The notes: generated by a model from the letters alone, not told the origin. A DNA stretch of 64,000 nucleotides from Actinomadura spongiicola (GCF_003432485.1 NZ_QVNQ01000001.1:248001-312000); one strand, 5' to 3'; counted from the stretch's first letter, positions 35,285-44,690 are shown. Program-made: numbers and translations.

Positions 35285-37651
35285 GTGAGGAGGGTCAGGC
35301 GCGCGGTCGCGCTGGCCGCCCTGCTGTCCTGCCTCGCCATGGCGGCACCCGCGACTCTGGCCGCCCCCGCCGCCGCGAAGACCGCGCAGGCTCCGGCGCA
35401 GGCGCGGGAGCGCACGCCCGTGGGGCTCGCGCTCACCAGGCTCACTCCGAAACCCGTCCGCGAGAACTCCCGGATCGAGATCGCCGGGCTGGCCAGGAAC
35501 CGGACGGACGAACAGCTCCCCGGCCTCACCCTCCGGCTGCGCTACAGCGCGCAACCCGTCACCAGCCGCAGCCAGCTCGACCAGCTCGCGTCCGGCCAAC
35601 CAGGCCAGCTGCCCAACATCGGTCCGCAACAGCAACTCCCCGGCGCGAAGGACCCCGGCGCGGAGCAGCGTTGGACGTTCAGGACCAGCACCCAGGCCCT
35701 GCGGCTGCGACCTCCGGGAGGCGCGCCCGGCGTCTACCCGGTCGGCGTGGAGGTACTCAACTCCGCGCAACAGGTCGTCGGCGGCATGACGACCTTCCTG
35801 ACGTTCATGCCGAAGAACAACCTCTCCAAACCGGTGACGGTCGGTTGGGTCTGGCCGCTGATCGACCGCATGCACCGCACCAGCGACCAGACCTTCTTCG
35901 ACGACCAGCTCACCAAGGACATGTCGCCGGGCGGGCGACTCTCGAAGCTCGTCCGCGCGGCCGGCGCGAGCGACACGCCGATCACGTGGGCGATCGACCC
36001 GGCGCTCCTGGACGACGTTCGGACGATGGCGTCCGGCGACTACAGCGTGAAGCCGTTCAACGGAAAACGCACCGGTAGGGAGAAGAGCACGGTCGCGTCG
36101 TCCTGGCTGGCGGCGCTGAACACCGCGTCCAAGGACGACCCCTACTTCACCGTCCCGTACGGCGACCCCGACGTCGTCGCCCTCGTCCGGCACAAGATGT
36201 GGGGCGACATCTCCGACGCGTTCGCCGAGAAGAACACCGACGTCGCGACGAAGGCGCTCGGACGGGCACCGGACGTGCGTGTCGCGTGGCCGCCCTACGG
36301 CATGGCGGGCGGCGGAACGCTCGGACAACTCGCCCAGCACGCCCTCAAGGACGGCGGGACGTTCCTGATGAGCAGCTCGCAGTTCCAGAACCCGCAGACG
36401 GGGGAGATGCCGAACGCCACCACGACCGTCCAGACGAACGCGGGCCGGAAGACGGCGCTCGTCTACGACGAGAAGCTCAGCCGGATCGTCAGCAAGGGAA
36501 CGAAGTCCGCCGCCGGGGCGGCACTGGCCGAGCAGCGGTTCCTCGCCGAGACGGCGATGATCGCGGCGGAGACGCCGAGCCTGTCGCGGACCGTCGTCGT
36601 CGCGCCCGACCGGCAGTGGGACCCGGCACCGGGCTTCGCCGAACGGCTGCTGTCCTACACCAAGGACGCGCCCTGGCTGCGGGAACAGCCGCTGAGCAGG
36701 ATCGCGTCCGTGAAACCGCAGGACAGGGTCCTCCAGATCTACGACGACGACAACGAGGCCCTGGAGCTCAGCGACGCGCACCTGGAACAGACGCGCGACA
36801 TCGCCCGGGACGCCGCCGCTTTCCGGGCGGTCATGGTCGGCGACATCGTGATCTCGTACGAGCGGGCCGTCCTGCGCATGGAGTCGGTGTCGTGGCGGAC
36901 GGGCCCCGGCCGCGCCAAGGTCGCCCGCAGGGCCCTCGCGGCGGAACTCGACGAGCACATGGAAGGCGTCCGCATCGTCACCACCAAGAACAAACGGGTG
37001 TTGATGGGCGGCAGCACGGGCAAACTGCCGGTGCTCGTGGAGAACACGCTGAAGAACCAGTCCGTGAAGGTCCGCCTCGTCGCGAAGTCGGAGAACAAGG
37101 CGAAGCTGCGGCTCGGGCAACTCGACCCCGAGGACGCGGTGATCGAACTGCGCCCCGGGGAACGGGCCCAGCGTTGGATTCCGGCGAAGGCCGCCGGGAA
37201 CGGCAACTTCGAGGTGGACCTCACGCTGGTGATCCCGAACTCGGGCGGCCGGACGTTCGGAAGCGGTGAGACCATCATCGTCCGGACCACCGGATACGGA
37301 CGTATCGCCCTGCTCATCACCGGTGGCGGACTTGCCGTACTCTTCGTGGGCGTCGGAGTGCGGGCCATCAGAGCAAGGCGCCGCCGGAAATCGGAGGCAG
37401 CCGGTGACGGGTCGATCGGATCGGGATCGGCAGGGACGACGGGACAAGGAAACGGGTACCCCGGACCCGGATTCCCAGGGTCCGGGCTATCCGCCGCCGA
37501 ATTCCCCGGAACACCCGGGACAGGGCTCCCCGACGCAGGGCCCGCCCCCGCCTCCGGACCAGAGCGCTTCCCCGGGACCGGGCTACCCCACGCAGAGCGA
37601 CCCTCGGGGCCCGGGGTATCCGGCGCAGGGCAGCCCGACGGGCCCGGCTGA
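35285..37651 (+). CDS. DUF6049 family secreted, membrane-anchored protein
   Basis: A 788-residue protein. A signal peptide (VRRAVALAALLSCLAMAAPATLA) leads a large extracytoplasmic region, followed by one C-terminal membrane helix (IALLITGGGLAVLFVGVGV), a basic stop-transfer (RARRRRK) and a Gly/Pro-rich tail of about 80 residues. DUF6049 proteins lie upstream of murJ throughout actinobacteria; their role in wall synthesis is presumed, not proven. The GTG start lacks a strong RBS. The last 248 bp overlap murJ in another frame, and the tail's composition mirrors the Pro/Gly/Gln-rich murJ frame, so it may not be conserved. Confidence 0.85.
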   Translation: MRRVRRAVALAALLSCLAMAAPATLAAPAAAKTAQAPAQARERTPVGLALTRLTPKPVRENSRIEIAGLARNRTDEQLPGLTLRLRYSAQPVTSRSQLDQLASGQPGQLPNIGPQQQLPGAKDPGAEQRWTFRTSTQALRLRPPGGAPGVYPVGVEVLNSAQQVVGGMTTFLTFMPKNNLSKPVTVGWVWPLIDRMHRTSDQTFFDDQLTKDMSPGGRLSKLVRAAGASDTPITWAIDPALLDDVRTMASGDYSVKPFNGKRTGREKSTVASSWLAALNTASKDDPYFTVPYGDPDVVALVRHKMWGDISDAFAEKNTDVATKALGRAPDVRVAWPPYGMAGGGTLGQLAQHALKDGGTFLMSSSQFQNPQTGEMPNATTTVQTNAGRKTALVYDEKLSRIVSKGTKSAAGAALAEQRFLAETAMIAAETPSLSRTVVVAPDRQWDPAPGFAERLLSYTKDAPWLREQPLSRIASVKPQDRVLQIYDDDNEALELSDAHLEQTRDIARDAAAFRAVMVGDIVISYERAVLRMESVSWRTGPGRAKVARRALAAELDEHMEGVRIVTTKNKRVLMGGSTGKLPVLVENTLKNQSVKVRLVAKSENKAKLRLGQLDPEDAVIELRPGERAQRWIPAKAAGNGNFEVDLTLVIPNSGGRTFGSGETIIVRTTGYGRIALLITGGGLAVLFVGVGVRAIRARRRRKSEAAGDGSIGSGSAGTTGQGNGYPGPGFPGSGLSAAEFPGTPGTGLPDAGPAPASGPERFPGTGLPHAERPSGPGVSGAGQPDGPG

Positions 37652-40187
37652 CCCGCCCGGACGCCGCCCGTCCCACGCACGTCCGCCGCAGGGCCAGGGC
37701 TACCCGACACCAGGCCACCCCCCGGCACAGGGCCCACGGCACCAGGGCTCCCCATACCAGGGACCACCTCAAGGCCCGCGCCAAGGCCCACCACCTCAGG
37801 GCCCGGCACCCCAAAGGCCGCCCCAACACGGACGACCTCCCTACGGCCGACCGCCCCAAGGTCCCGGACCCCAAGGGCAAGCCCCCCAAGGACCAGCACC
37901 TCAAGGGCAGGCCCCCCGCGGGCAAACCCCTCAGGGACCGGCACCCCAAGGACCTACACCTCAGGGACCGGCCCCTCAAGGGCAAACCCCTCAAGGACCA
38001 GCGCCCCAGGGGCCAGCCCCCCACGGACCGCCGCCTCAGGGATCGGCACCTCAGAGACCGGCGCCCTATGGACCGGCGTCTCAAGGGAACGTCCCTCACG
38101 GCTGGGCGCCCCAGGGACCGGCACCTCGCGGACCAGCGCCCCAGGGGCCGGCGCCTCAAGGGCACGTGCCTCAAGGTCCTGCACCCCACGGACCGGCACC
38201 CCAAGGGCAGGCCCCCCGAGGGCAAGCGCCTCAAGGACCGGCACCCCAAGGACCAACACCTCAGGGACCGGCGTCCCAAGGAGCGGCACGTCAGGGGCAC
38301 CACCCGCACCTCCCTCAAGGACAGGCGCCTCAGGGGCAGTCGTCGCCCGGGGAGCCGTTCTCCGGATATCCAGAGCGGGGGCCGCGACACCGGAGGCAGG
38401 CGCCGCCGAACCCGGCGACGCGCCCGGGGCCCCCGCCGATTCCGGGCGCGGGAAACCTCGCGGCCGAGACGGCGATCGACATCCCCACCGCGGGTGGTAG
38501 GGCCCCCATCGGGGAGACCGTCGTCGACGCCGCCCCCGGCGATGGTGAGAAGGGCGGCGGGTCCGGTGGGGTCCTGCGCTCCGGCGCGATCATGGCGATC
38601 GGCACGCTCGCGTCCCGTGTCACCGGCTTCCTGCGTACCGCGGTCATCGTCGCCGCGCTCGGTACCGGGCTGCTCGCCAACGCCTACAACACCGCCAACA
38701 CGATCCCGAACCAGATCTACGACCTGCTGCTCGGCGGCATCCTGACGAGCGTCGTCGTGCCGATCCTGGTCCGGGCCAAGGAACGCGACCGCGCCTATGG
38801 CGAACGGTACGAGCAGCGCGTCTTCACGCTCGCGGTGCTCGGCCTCGGGGTGCTCACGGTCGTCTCGGTCCTGTGCGCGCCGCTGTTCATCGACGTCCTC
38901 GCGGGCAGCTACACCGGTGACCAGCGCAGGGTCGCCGTCCTGTTCGCGCAGTTCTTCCTGCCGCAGATCTTCTTCTACGGCGTCGGCGCGTTCGCGGGGG
39001 CCATCCTCAACACGCGCGGGAGTTTCGGTGCGCCGATGTGGGCGCCGGTGCTCAACAACATCGTGGTGATCGCGGTCGGCGGCGCGTTCCTGGCGGTCAC
39101 GACGGGACGGGTCGATCCGTCCTCGATCTCCGACGGTCAGATGATGCTGCTGTCCCTCGGCACCACCGGCGGGATCGTCCTGCAGACGATCGCGTTGTGG
39201 CCGTCGCTGCGCCGGGTCGGGTTCCGGTGGCGGCCCCGGCTGGACTTCCAGCGCGGCGAGATCGGCGAGGTCGCGCGGATGGCCGGGTGGACGCTGGTGT
39301 ACGTCCTCGCGACCCAGGCCGGGCTCGCCGTCGTCACCGCCCTCACGAACCGGGCCGGGAAACTCGCCACCGTCCAGGGGTTCGGCGAAGGGTACGGGTA
39401 CACGCCGTACTTCAACGCCTACCAGCTGTTCCAGCTCCCCTACGCGATCGTCGGCGTCTCGGTGATCACCGCGCTGCTGCCGCGGATGAGCCGGTTCGCG
39501 GCCGAGGGGAAGACCGCGGACGTGCGCGCCGCGTTCTCCAGCGGGCTCCGGCTCTCCTCAGTGATCATCATGCCCGCGGCGGCGCTGATGCTGGTGCTCG
39601 GGCCCGAGATCACCACGGTGCTGTTCGCGCACGGCAACACGACGTCCGACGACGCCCTGGTCATCGCCCGCGTCATGCAGATGTTCGCGATCGCGCTCGT
39701 GCCGTTCTCCACGTACCAGCTGATGCTGCGGGTCTTCTACGCGCACGGCGACACCCGGACGCCCGCGCTGATCGGCCTCGTCGCCGTCTCGTGCAACATC
39801 GTCATGGCGTTCGCCGCGTACAACGTCCTGGACGTCAAGTGGATCGTGGTCGGCATCGCGGGCGGATTCGCGGTCACCAACACGGTCGGCGCCCTCACCT
39901 GCTGGCTGGTGCTGCGCCGCAAACTCGGCGGCATCGACGGGCGCCGCATCGTCGGCGGACATCTGAAGCTGCTGGTCGCGCTCTGGCCGCTGATCGGTCT
40001 CGCGTACGCCGCCCGCACCGTCGCGGACGCCCTCGGCGACACCGGGTCGCTCCTCACGGCGCTCGTCACCCTGGTCGTCGGCTCCGCGGGCGGCGGCCTG
40101 CTGTACGTGGTCTTCGCCAAGCTGCTGCGGGTGGAGGAGATCCAGTCGACGATCGCCATGTTCGCCCGCCGCCTCCCGGGACGCTGA
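37404..40187 (+). CDS. murJ: Lipid II flippase MurJ with long Pro/Gln/Gly-rich N-terminal extension
   Basis: A 927-residue protein from the GTG at 37404, chosen for GGAGG seven bases upstream; the frame opens earlier at 37266 without an RBS. Residues 1 to about 388 are low complexity, including dozens of PQGPAPQG-type units. The MurJ core then begins (GAIMAIGTLASRVTGFLRTAV, split here for length), with about 14 membrane helices to the end. MurJ flips lipid II across the membrane for peptidoglycan synthesis. The extension would be cytoplasmic. The pseudokinase fused to MurJ in mycobacteria is a separate gene just downstream here. Confidence 0.92.
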   Translation: MTGRSDRDRQGRRDKETGTPDPDSQGPGYPPPNSPEHPGQGSPTQGPPPPPDQSASPGPGYPTQSDPRGPGYPAQGSPTGPADPPGRRPSHARPPQGQGYPTPGHPPAQGPRHQGSPYQGPPQGPRQGPPPQGPAPQRPPQHGRPPYGRPPQGPGPQGQAPQGPAPQGQAPRGQTPQGPAPQGPTPQGPAPQGQTPQGPAPQGPAPHGPPPQGSAPQRPAPYGPASQGNVPHGWAPQGPAPRGPAPQGPAPQGHVPQGPAPHGPAPQGQAPRGQAPQGPAPQGPTPQGPASQGAARQGHHPHLPQGQAPQGQSSPGEPFSGYPERGPRHRRQAPPNPATRPGPPPIPGAGNLAAETAIDIPTAGGRAPIGETVVDAAPGDGEKGGGSGGVLRSGAIMAIGTLASRVTGFLRTAVIVAALGTGLLANAYNTANTIPNQIYDLLLGGILTSVVVPILVRAKERDRAYGERYEQRVFTLAVLGLGVLTVVSVLCAPLFIDVLAGSYTGDQRRVAVLFAQFFLPQIFFYGVGAFAGAILNTRGSFGAPMWAPVLNNIVVIAVGGAFLAVTTGRVDPSSISDGQMMLLSLGTTGGIVLQTIALWPSLRRVGFRWRPRLDFQRGEIGEVARMAGWTLVYVLATQAGLAVVTALTNRAGKLATVQGFGEGYGYTPYFNAYQLFQLPYAIVGVSVITALLPRMSRFAAEGKTADVRAAFSSGLRLSSVIIMPAAALMLVLGPEITTVLFAHGNTTSDDALVIARVMQMFAIALVPFSTYQLMLRVFYAHGDTRTPALIGLVAVSCNIVMAFAAYNVLDVKWIVVGIAGGFAVTNTVGALTCWLVLRRKLGGIDGRRIVGGHLKLLVALWPLIGLAYAARTVADALGDTGSLLTALVTLVVGSAGGGLLYVVFAKLLRVEEIQSTIAMFARRLPGR
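37690..38350 (+). repeat. Coding repeats in the MurJ N-terminus
   Basis: Imperfect 12-24 bp units (CCCCAAGGACCAGCACCTCA-like) run for over 600 bp and encode Pro-Gln-Gly-Pro-Ala units. Codon choice varies between units, so the repeat is maintained at protein level rather than being a recent DNA expansion. Confidence 0.75.
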
Positions 40188-40467
40188 CCGGCGGCTCCGC
40201 GGGCCGACCCACCGACCCTCTAGGTGTTTTGTCCCGCTTGCCCGAAATCGCACGGTGACCCGGCCGGACGTCGGAAAGCCGGGCAAAGGAAAGACGCAAA
40301 GTAAAAAGGACGCGCGGCGATAAGGCGGCCACTCGGACGAGTAGCCACTACCATGTGGGGGACTACGGCTTGCGGGGCGACACCCTGGGGAACGCAAAGA
40401 GGAGGGTCGGAGGCGTAAGCTGCCACGCCACGAACATGGGATCTGACCACCTGTGCAGGACGTTGCC

Positions 40468-42111
40468 GTGAGCACGTCAGTCATCGAGCCCGGTACCCGT
40501 CTCGCCGGCCGCTACCGTCTCGAGGAACGCATCCGCGACTCCGGCGGATCATCCCTCTGGAAGGCCATCGACGAGATCCTCGCGCGGGCCGTCGCCGTCC
40601 GCACCTTCGATCCCGAAAATCCCAGGATCGCCGACGTCGTCACGTCCGCCCGCGCGGCGAGCCGGCTGACCGACCCGCGCCTCACCCAGGTGTTCGACGC
40701 CGACGACAGCGGCGAGAGCGCCTATGTCGTCAGCGAATGGGTCGTCGGCGAGACCCTGGAGGTCATGCTCGGCAAGGCGCCGCTCGAACCCGGACGCGCC
40801 GCGACGCTGCTGTACGAGGCGGCCGAGGCGATCGCCGCCGCGCACGCCGCGGGCCTGTCGCATCTGTGTCTCACGCCCCGCGACCTGGTCTGGACGACGG
40901 GCGGCACCGTCAAGATCCTCGGTATCGCGACCGACGCCGTCCTCGGCGACCGGCACTCCGACGACCCCGCGGGCGACGACGTCCGCGGCCTCGGCCGGAT
41001 GCTGTACGCCGCGCTCACCGCGCACTGGCCCGGCGACGACGACCGGTCCGACCTGCCCGCCGCGCCCGCCACCGACGGCGTTCCGCACGCGCCCCGCCAG
41101 GTCCAGGCCGGAATCTCACACGCGATCGACGCGATCGTCTGCCGCTGCCTCGGCATCGGACCGGGCGAACCGCTCGCCACCCCCGCCGACCTGGCCAAGG
41201 CCCTGCGCGGCGTGCCCCGCACCCCGCTGCCACTGTTCGCGGGGCTCGGCCACCCCCAGCCGCCGACCCCGCGTCCCGCGCCACCGGCCGGACGGCCCAA
41301 CGCGCCGCACCCGCCGTCCCACCGCCGCGGTGCCGCGCCCGCCCCCAGAACCTCGCACCATCATCAGCCCGCCCCGCCCCCCGAGACGACGGTCTCGTCG
41401 CACGTCCCGCCGCCACGGACCCGCAACCGGCCCGAACCTCCGCCCCCGGCGTCGGCGGCCACCCGCCCCGCTCGCGCCGCGCACGGCGCCCCGCGCCGCT
41501 TCGGCAACCGCGCCCTCCTCGGCGTCGCGGCGGCCGCGCTCACCGTCATCGTCGGCCTCGGCGCCTGGGCCCTCATGGGCGGCGACTCCGAGAACGACCC
41601 CGGCACCACCGGCGTCGCCGACCCGAAGAGATCCAGCGCGCCTCCCACCCCCTCCGCCACCGAACTCGACATCCAGAGCGCGGCGGGCATCGACCCCGTC
41701 GGCCAGGACGGCGGGAAGGGCCCGGAGAAGGGGCGGCTCGCCATCGACGGCAAGGACGGCACCGTCTGGCGAAGCTCCTACTACACGTCACCGGAGTTCG
41801 GAAACCTCAAGGAGGGTGTCGGGCTGCTGCTCGACATGGGCCGGCCGGTCACGATCAAGGAGGTCAAGGCCCGGCTCCCCGAATCCGCCGGAGCCACGAT
41901 CCAGCTGAAGGTCGGCAACTCGTCCGATCCGAGCGCGATGCAGAAGGTCCAGACGATCACCACGTCCCGGTCCGGTTCCACGTCGGTCAAGTTCCCCAGC
42001 CCGCGAACCGCGCAGTACGTGCTGCTGTGGTTCACCAAGCTTTCCAACGGTTCGGACGGGCAACTGCGCGCCGAGGTCAGCGAGGTCACCGTCCTCGGTT
42101 CGCGTAACTGA
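40468..42111 (+). CDS. Membrane pseudokinase of the MurJ (MviN) system
   Basis: About 547 residues from the GTG at 40468 (AGGACG upstream; GTG at 40453 is an alternative). The N-terminal kinase fold is recognisable (LAGRYRLEERIRDSGGSSLW) but lacks catalysis: AVAVRTF has Arg in place of the ATP-binding Lys, LSHLCLTPRD lacks the HRD motif, and LGIATDA replaces DFG. A Pro-rich linker, one membrane helix (LLGVAAAALTVIVGLGAWAL) and an extracellular discoidin/CBM-like beta domain follow. This is the architecture fused to MurJ in mycobacteria, where the phosphorylated pseudokinase recruits FhaA to stop wall synthesis. Here it is probably a partner of MurJ. Confidence 0.85.
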   Translation: MSTSVIEPGTRLAGRYRLEERIRDSGGSSLWKAIDEILARAVAVRTFDPENPRIADVVTSARAASRLTDPRLTQVFDADDSGESAYVVSEWVVGETLEVMLGKAPLEPGRAATLLYEAAEAIAAAHAAGLSHLCLTPRDLVWTTGGTVKILGIATDAVLGDRHSDDPAGDDVRGLGRMLYAALTAHWPGDDDRSDLPAAPATDGVPHAPRQVQAGISHAIDAIVCRCLGIGPGEPLATPADLAKALRGVPRTPLPLFAGLGHPQPPTPRPAPPAGRPNAPHPPSHRRGAAPAPRTSHHHQPAPPPETTVSSHVPPPRTRNRPEPPPPASAATRPARAAHGAPRRFGNRALLGVAAAALTVIVGLGAWALMGGDSENDPGTTGVADPKRSSAPPTPSATELDIQSAAGIDPVGQDGGKGPEKGRLAIDGKDGTVWRSSYYTSPEFGNLKEGVGLLLDMGRPVTIKEVKARLPESAGATIQLKVGNSSDPSAMQKVQTITTSRSGSTSVKFPSPRTAQYVLLWFTKLSNGSDGQLRAEVSEVTVLGSRN

Positions 42112-42283
42112 TCCGCCTCCACTCACCGGAACTCACGGCTGTGACGTGGGGCGGCGCTTGTCTGTATCGTGCCTGTGAGCAGATTGTCCCTTCGCCCCCC
42201 CAGGAACCTGTGGTGCCAACCCCAGCAGCCGGTCGTGGACGTCCGGCGCCTTCCGGGCGTCCCGAACGAGAAAGCGGTCGCTC

Positions 42284-42907
42284 ATGACGTCGGTGAGCAT
42301 GCGTCGCGTCGACGAGGTGCCCGACAAGGAGCTCCTCGCCCGTCACGCCCAGGGGGACCCGCACGCCTTCGCCGAACTCGTCCACCGGCACCGCGACCGC
42401 ATGTGGGCCGTCGCGCTGCGCACCCTGGGCGACCCCGAGGAGGCCGCGGACGCGCTCCAGGACGCCTGCCTTTCCGCGTTCCGCGCCGCCGGCCGGTTCC
42501 GTGGCGACGCCGCCGTCACCACATGGTTGCACCGCATCGTGGTGAACGCCTGTCTGGACCGCATCAGGCGCAAGTCCGTCCGCCCGGCGACACCGATGGG
42601 CGACGACGCCGCCTTCGACTCCGTCGCGCCGAAGATGCCCGACCCGACCGACGCGCACGGCGTCTCCCTCGACGTCCACACCGCGCTCGGGCAGCTCCCC
42701 TTCGAGCAGCGCGCCGCCCTCGTCCTCGTCGACATGATGGGCTATTCCGTCGACGACGCCGCGCAGGTCATGGAAGTCCCACCCGGAACGATCAAGAGCC
42801 GTTGCGCGCGGGGACGCGCCAGGCTGGCCCCCCTTCTCCACCACCACCGGAACCGACGGGAACGCAAAAACGTCGGAGGTGTGGAAGGAGGTGGCATGCC
42901 CAAGTGA
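42284..42907 (+). CDS. sigM: ECF RNA polymerase sigma factor SigM
   Basis: A 207-residue sigma-70 family ECF factor. Region 2 is AFAELVHRHRDRMWAVALR through AADALQDACLSAF and TTWLHRIVVNACLDRIRR; region 4 is LPFEQRAALVLVDMMGYSV with PPGTIKSRCARGRARL. Position between the murJ pseudokinase and trxB matches actinobacterial SigM, a stress sigma factor. Its TGA overlaps the GTG of the anti-sigma gene (GTGA), so the two are coupled. Confidence 0.9.
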   Translation: MTSVSMRRVDEVPDKELLARHAQGDPHAFAELVHRHRDRMWAVALRTLGDPEEAADALQDACLSAFRAAGRFRGDAAVTTWLHRIVVNACLDRIRRKSVRPATPMGDDAAFDSVAPKMPDPTDAHGVSLDVHTALGQLPFEQRAALVLVDMMGYSVDDAAQVMEVPPGTIKSRCARGRARLAPLLHHHRNRRERKNVGGVEGGGMPK

Positions 42908-43671
42908 ACCCCGCACATCTCGACTACGACGTCTTGGCCGACCTGGCCGAGGGACTACTCGAAGACGACGAAGCCGCCTCCGTCAACGCGCACCTCGACA
43001 CCTGCGCCGAATGCCGTGACCTGTCCGCCGACCTTGCGGACGTGTCCCGGCTCCTGGCGGAGGCACCCGCGCCGTCCATGCCCGCCGAACTGGCCGAACG
43101 CATCGACACCGCCATCGCGGCGGAGTCGCTGAACTCTGCCACCGTGGTGAGCCTGGAGCAGCGGCGCGGAAGGCGGCATTGGCGGATACTGTCGGCCGCC
43201 GCCGCGGCCGTGGTCGTGCTAGGCGGCGGAGCGGCGGTCGGAAAGATCGCCATGGACGACACCGGCGGCGACAGCACCCGGGCGGCGACCCCGCCGCAGG
43301 ACAAGGCGCACCCCAGCATCGCCGGGGAGCGCGGCACGGCCCCGAAGGCGGAGCCGGCGACCGCGTTCGCGGTCACCCACAGCCGCACCCACTACCGGGC
43401 CGGGACGCTCGCCGAGCAGGCCGCCCAGGTCATGTCCGGCAACCGGGAACTGCGCGCCGCCGACGCGCCGGACACCCGTCTCCGCGGCTGCGTCCTCGGC
43501 ATCGTCCGGGACCAGAAGCCCGTTCTCGTCGACCGGGCCGAGTACGAGGGCAACCCGGCGACCGTGATCGCCGTGCCCGGTGACCGGCCCGGAAAACTGC
43601 ACCTGTGGGTCGTCGGCCCCGACTGCTCGGCCCAGAACCAGCACGTTCTCCACACGGTGAAGAACGGCTGA
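42904..43671 (+). CDS. Zinc-type anti-sigma factor of SigM
   Basis: A 255-residue protein starting at the GTG that overlaps the sigM stop by four bases. The N-terminal zinc anti-sigma (ZAS) domain has H-L-D-T-C-A-E-C, i.e. H-x3-C-x2-C, with an upstream acidic helix. A membrane helix (ILSAAAAAVVVLGGGAAVG) and a 150-residue outer domain containing two Cys follow. It would hold SigM at the membrane until a signal releases it. In Streptomyces the equivalent is RsmA-type. Confidence 0.88.
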   Translation: MNPAHLDYDVLADLAEGLLEDDEAASVNAHLDTCAECRDLSADLADVSRLLAEAPAPSMPAELAERIDTAIAAESLNSATVVSLEQRRGRRHWRILSAAAAAVVVLGGGAAVGKIAMDDTGGDSTRAATPPQDKAHPSIAGERGTAPKAEPATAFAVTHSRTHYRAGTLAEQAAQVMSGNRELRAADAPDTRLRGCVLGIVRDQKPVLVDRAEYEGNPATVIAVPGDRPGKLHLWVVGPDCSAQNQHVLHTVKNG

Positions 43672-43687
43672 CCACCCGCCTCGAAGG

Positions 43688-43734
43688 CCCCTGGACGGCG
43701 GCGAGCGACATGCCCACCACCGTCCAGGGGTTTT
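43688..43734. terminator. Terminator after the sigM operon
   Basis: CCCCTGGACGG (43688-43698) pairs with CCGTCCAGGGG (43720-43730) and is followed by TTTT. It lies between the anti-sigma gene and the convergent hydrolase gene. Confidence 0.75.
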
Positions 43735-43737
43735 GCG

Positions 43738-44310
43738 TTACAGAGACGCCAGGAAGTCCTGCGCGATCGCCCAGGCCCGTTCGGCGGACTCGGCGTCGTA
43801 GTCGGGCAGGTCCGGGTCGGTGAACAGGTGCCCGGCGCCCCGGTACTGGAAGACCTCCACGTCCGCGCCCGCCTTCCGCATCCGCAGATACCAGGCGTTC
43901 AGCCAGTCGACGGGCTCCCACGTGTCCGGGTCGGCGACGTGCAGTTGCACCGGTATGTCGGTGGACGCGTCGTCCGCCATGTCGGACGTCCCGTGCATCA
44001 GCAGCAGCCCGCCCGCCTTCGCATCGGCGAACGCGAGGTTCTGGGCGAGCGCGCCACCGAGGGAGAACCCCGCGTAGACGAGGCCGCCGTCGTCCACCAG
44101 CGGCGCGGCCGCGGCGATCGCGCGGCGCAGCAGCTCGTCCCGTCCGATCTCCTCCTTGATCTCGATGCCCTCCTCGGCCGTGTCGACGACCCGACCGTCG
44201 TACAGGTCGGGGACGTGCACCTCATGCCCCGCCGCGCGCAGCCTGTCCGCCGCCTGCCGCACCGCGGGACGCAGCCCGTACATCGAGTGAAGAAGCAGAA
44301 CCCGTGCCAT
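43738..44310 (-). CDS. Dienelactone hydrolase-like alpha/beta hydrolase
   Basis: A 190-residue alpha/beta hydrolase of the dienelactone hydrolase family. The nucleophile elbow is GFSLGG, so Ser replaces the Cys of true dienelactone hydrolases, and the catalytic His is in GAGHLF. MARVLLLHSMYGLRP is the usual first strand, and PVQLHVADPD marks the acid region. The substrate is unknown. Convergent with the sigM operon. Confidence 0.85.
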   Translation of the reverse strand: MARVLLLHSMYGLRPAVRQAADRLRAAGHEVHVPDLYDGRVVDTAEEGIEIKEEIGRDELLRRAIAAAAPLVDDGGLVYAGFSLGGALAQNLAFADAKAGGLLLMHGTSDMADDASTDIPVQLHVADPDTWEPVDWLNAWYLRMRKAGADVEVFQYRGAGHLFTDPDLPDYDAESAERAWAIAQDFLASL

Positions 44311-44662
44311 ACCCCCACCCTAGAAGCCCCCCACGAACGCGCCCCAAGACGCCCCGCCTCCAACCGACCGGGGAACGGTCGCAGCGACCCACCGGACCGG
44401 TGCGCCCCCGAGAAACGTGCGGCGTGCAGCGCGGGCGTCCCGTCCACCACACGGTGAGCTTTGGATGTCCGCGTTCCCGGTCCGCCACTTGCAGTGTTCG
44501 AGGTCGTCGACATCACCGGGCTGATCGAGCCGGCGACGCCGTAGGCAGCCTCTCGAACAGGTCGCGAAGCGGCGCAGCGCTCGCACATTACGCGCAGGGC
44601 TGCGAGCGGCCTTGTACAGGTTTCAGTGAACACGGTCGCCGGGCGGGCGTGCCTGAGCGGGA
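44311..44662. other. Intergenic region with a possible STAS-domain remnant
   Basis: No intact gene. Around 44470-44545 one frame reads LAVFEVVDITGLIEP before a stop, which resembles the C-terminal end of anti-sigma factor antagonists (STAS domain); the upstream part is not readable in the same frame. It may be the last trace of a lost gene. Confidence 0.3.
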
Positions 44663-44690
44663 GCGAATAAATACAGCCTAGGATCTGTTG
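44663..44690 (+). promoter_or_regulatory. SigR-like promoter of trxBA
   Basis: GCGAAT (44663) and GTTG (44687) are separated by exactly 18 bases. The Streptomyces SigR (thiol-stress) consensus is GGAAT-N18/19-GTT, and trxBA is a classic SigR target. One base of the -35 differs. It lies 58 bp upstream of the trxB start. Confidence 0.55.

Noticed and set aside
37690..38350. Possible CRISPR or minisatellite
   Set aside because: Irregular short units wholly within the murJ reading frame; no unique spacers of constant length.
42112..42283. SigM autoregulatory promoter (GGAAC ... CGT type) upstream of sigM
   Set aside because: GGAAC occurs twice, but no correctly spaced -10 partner was found.
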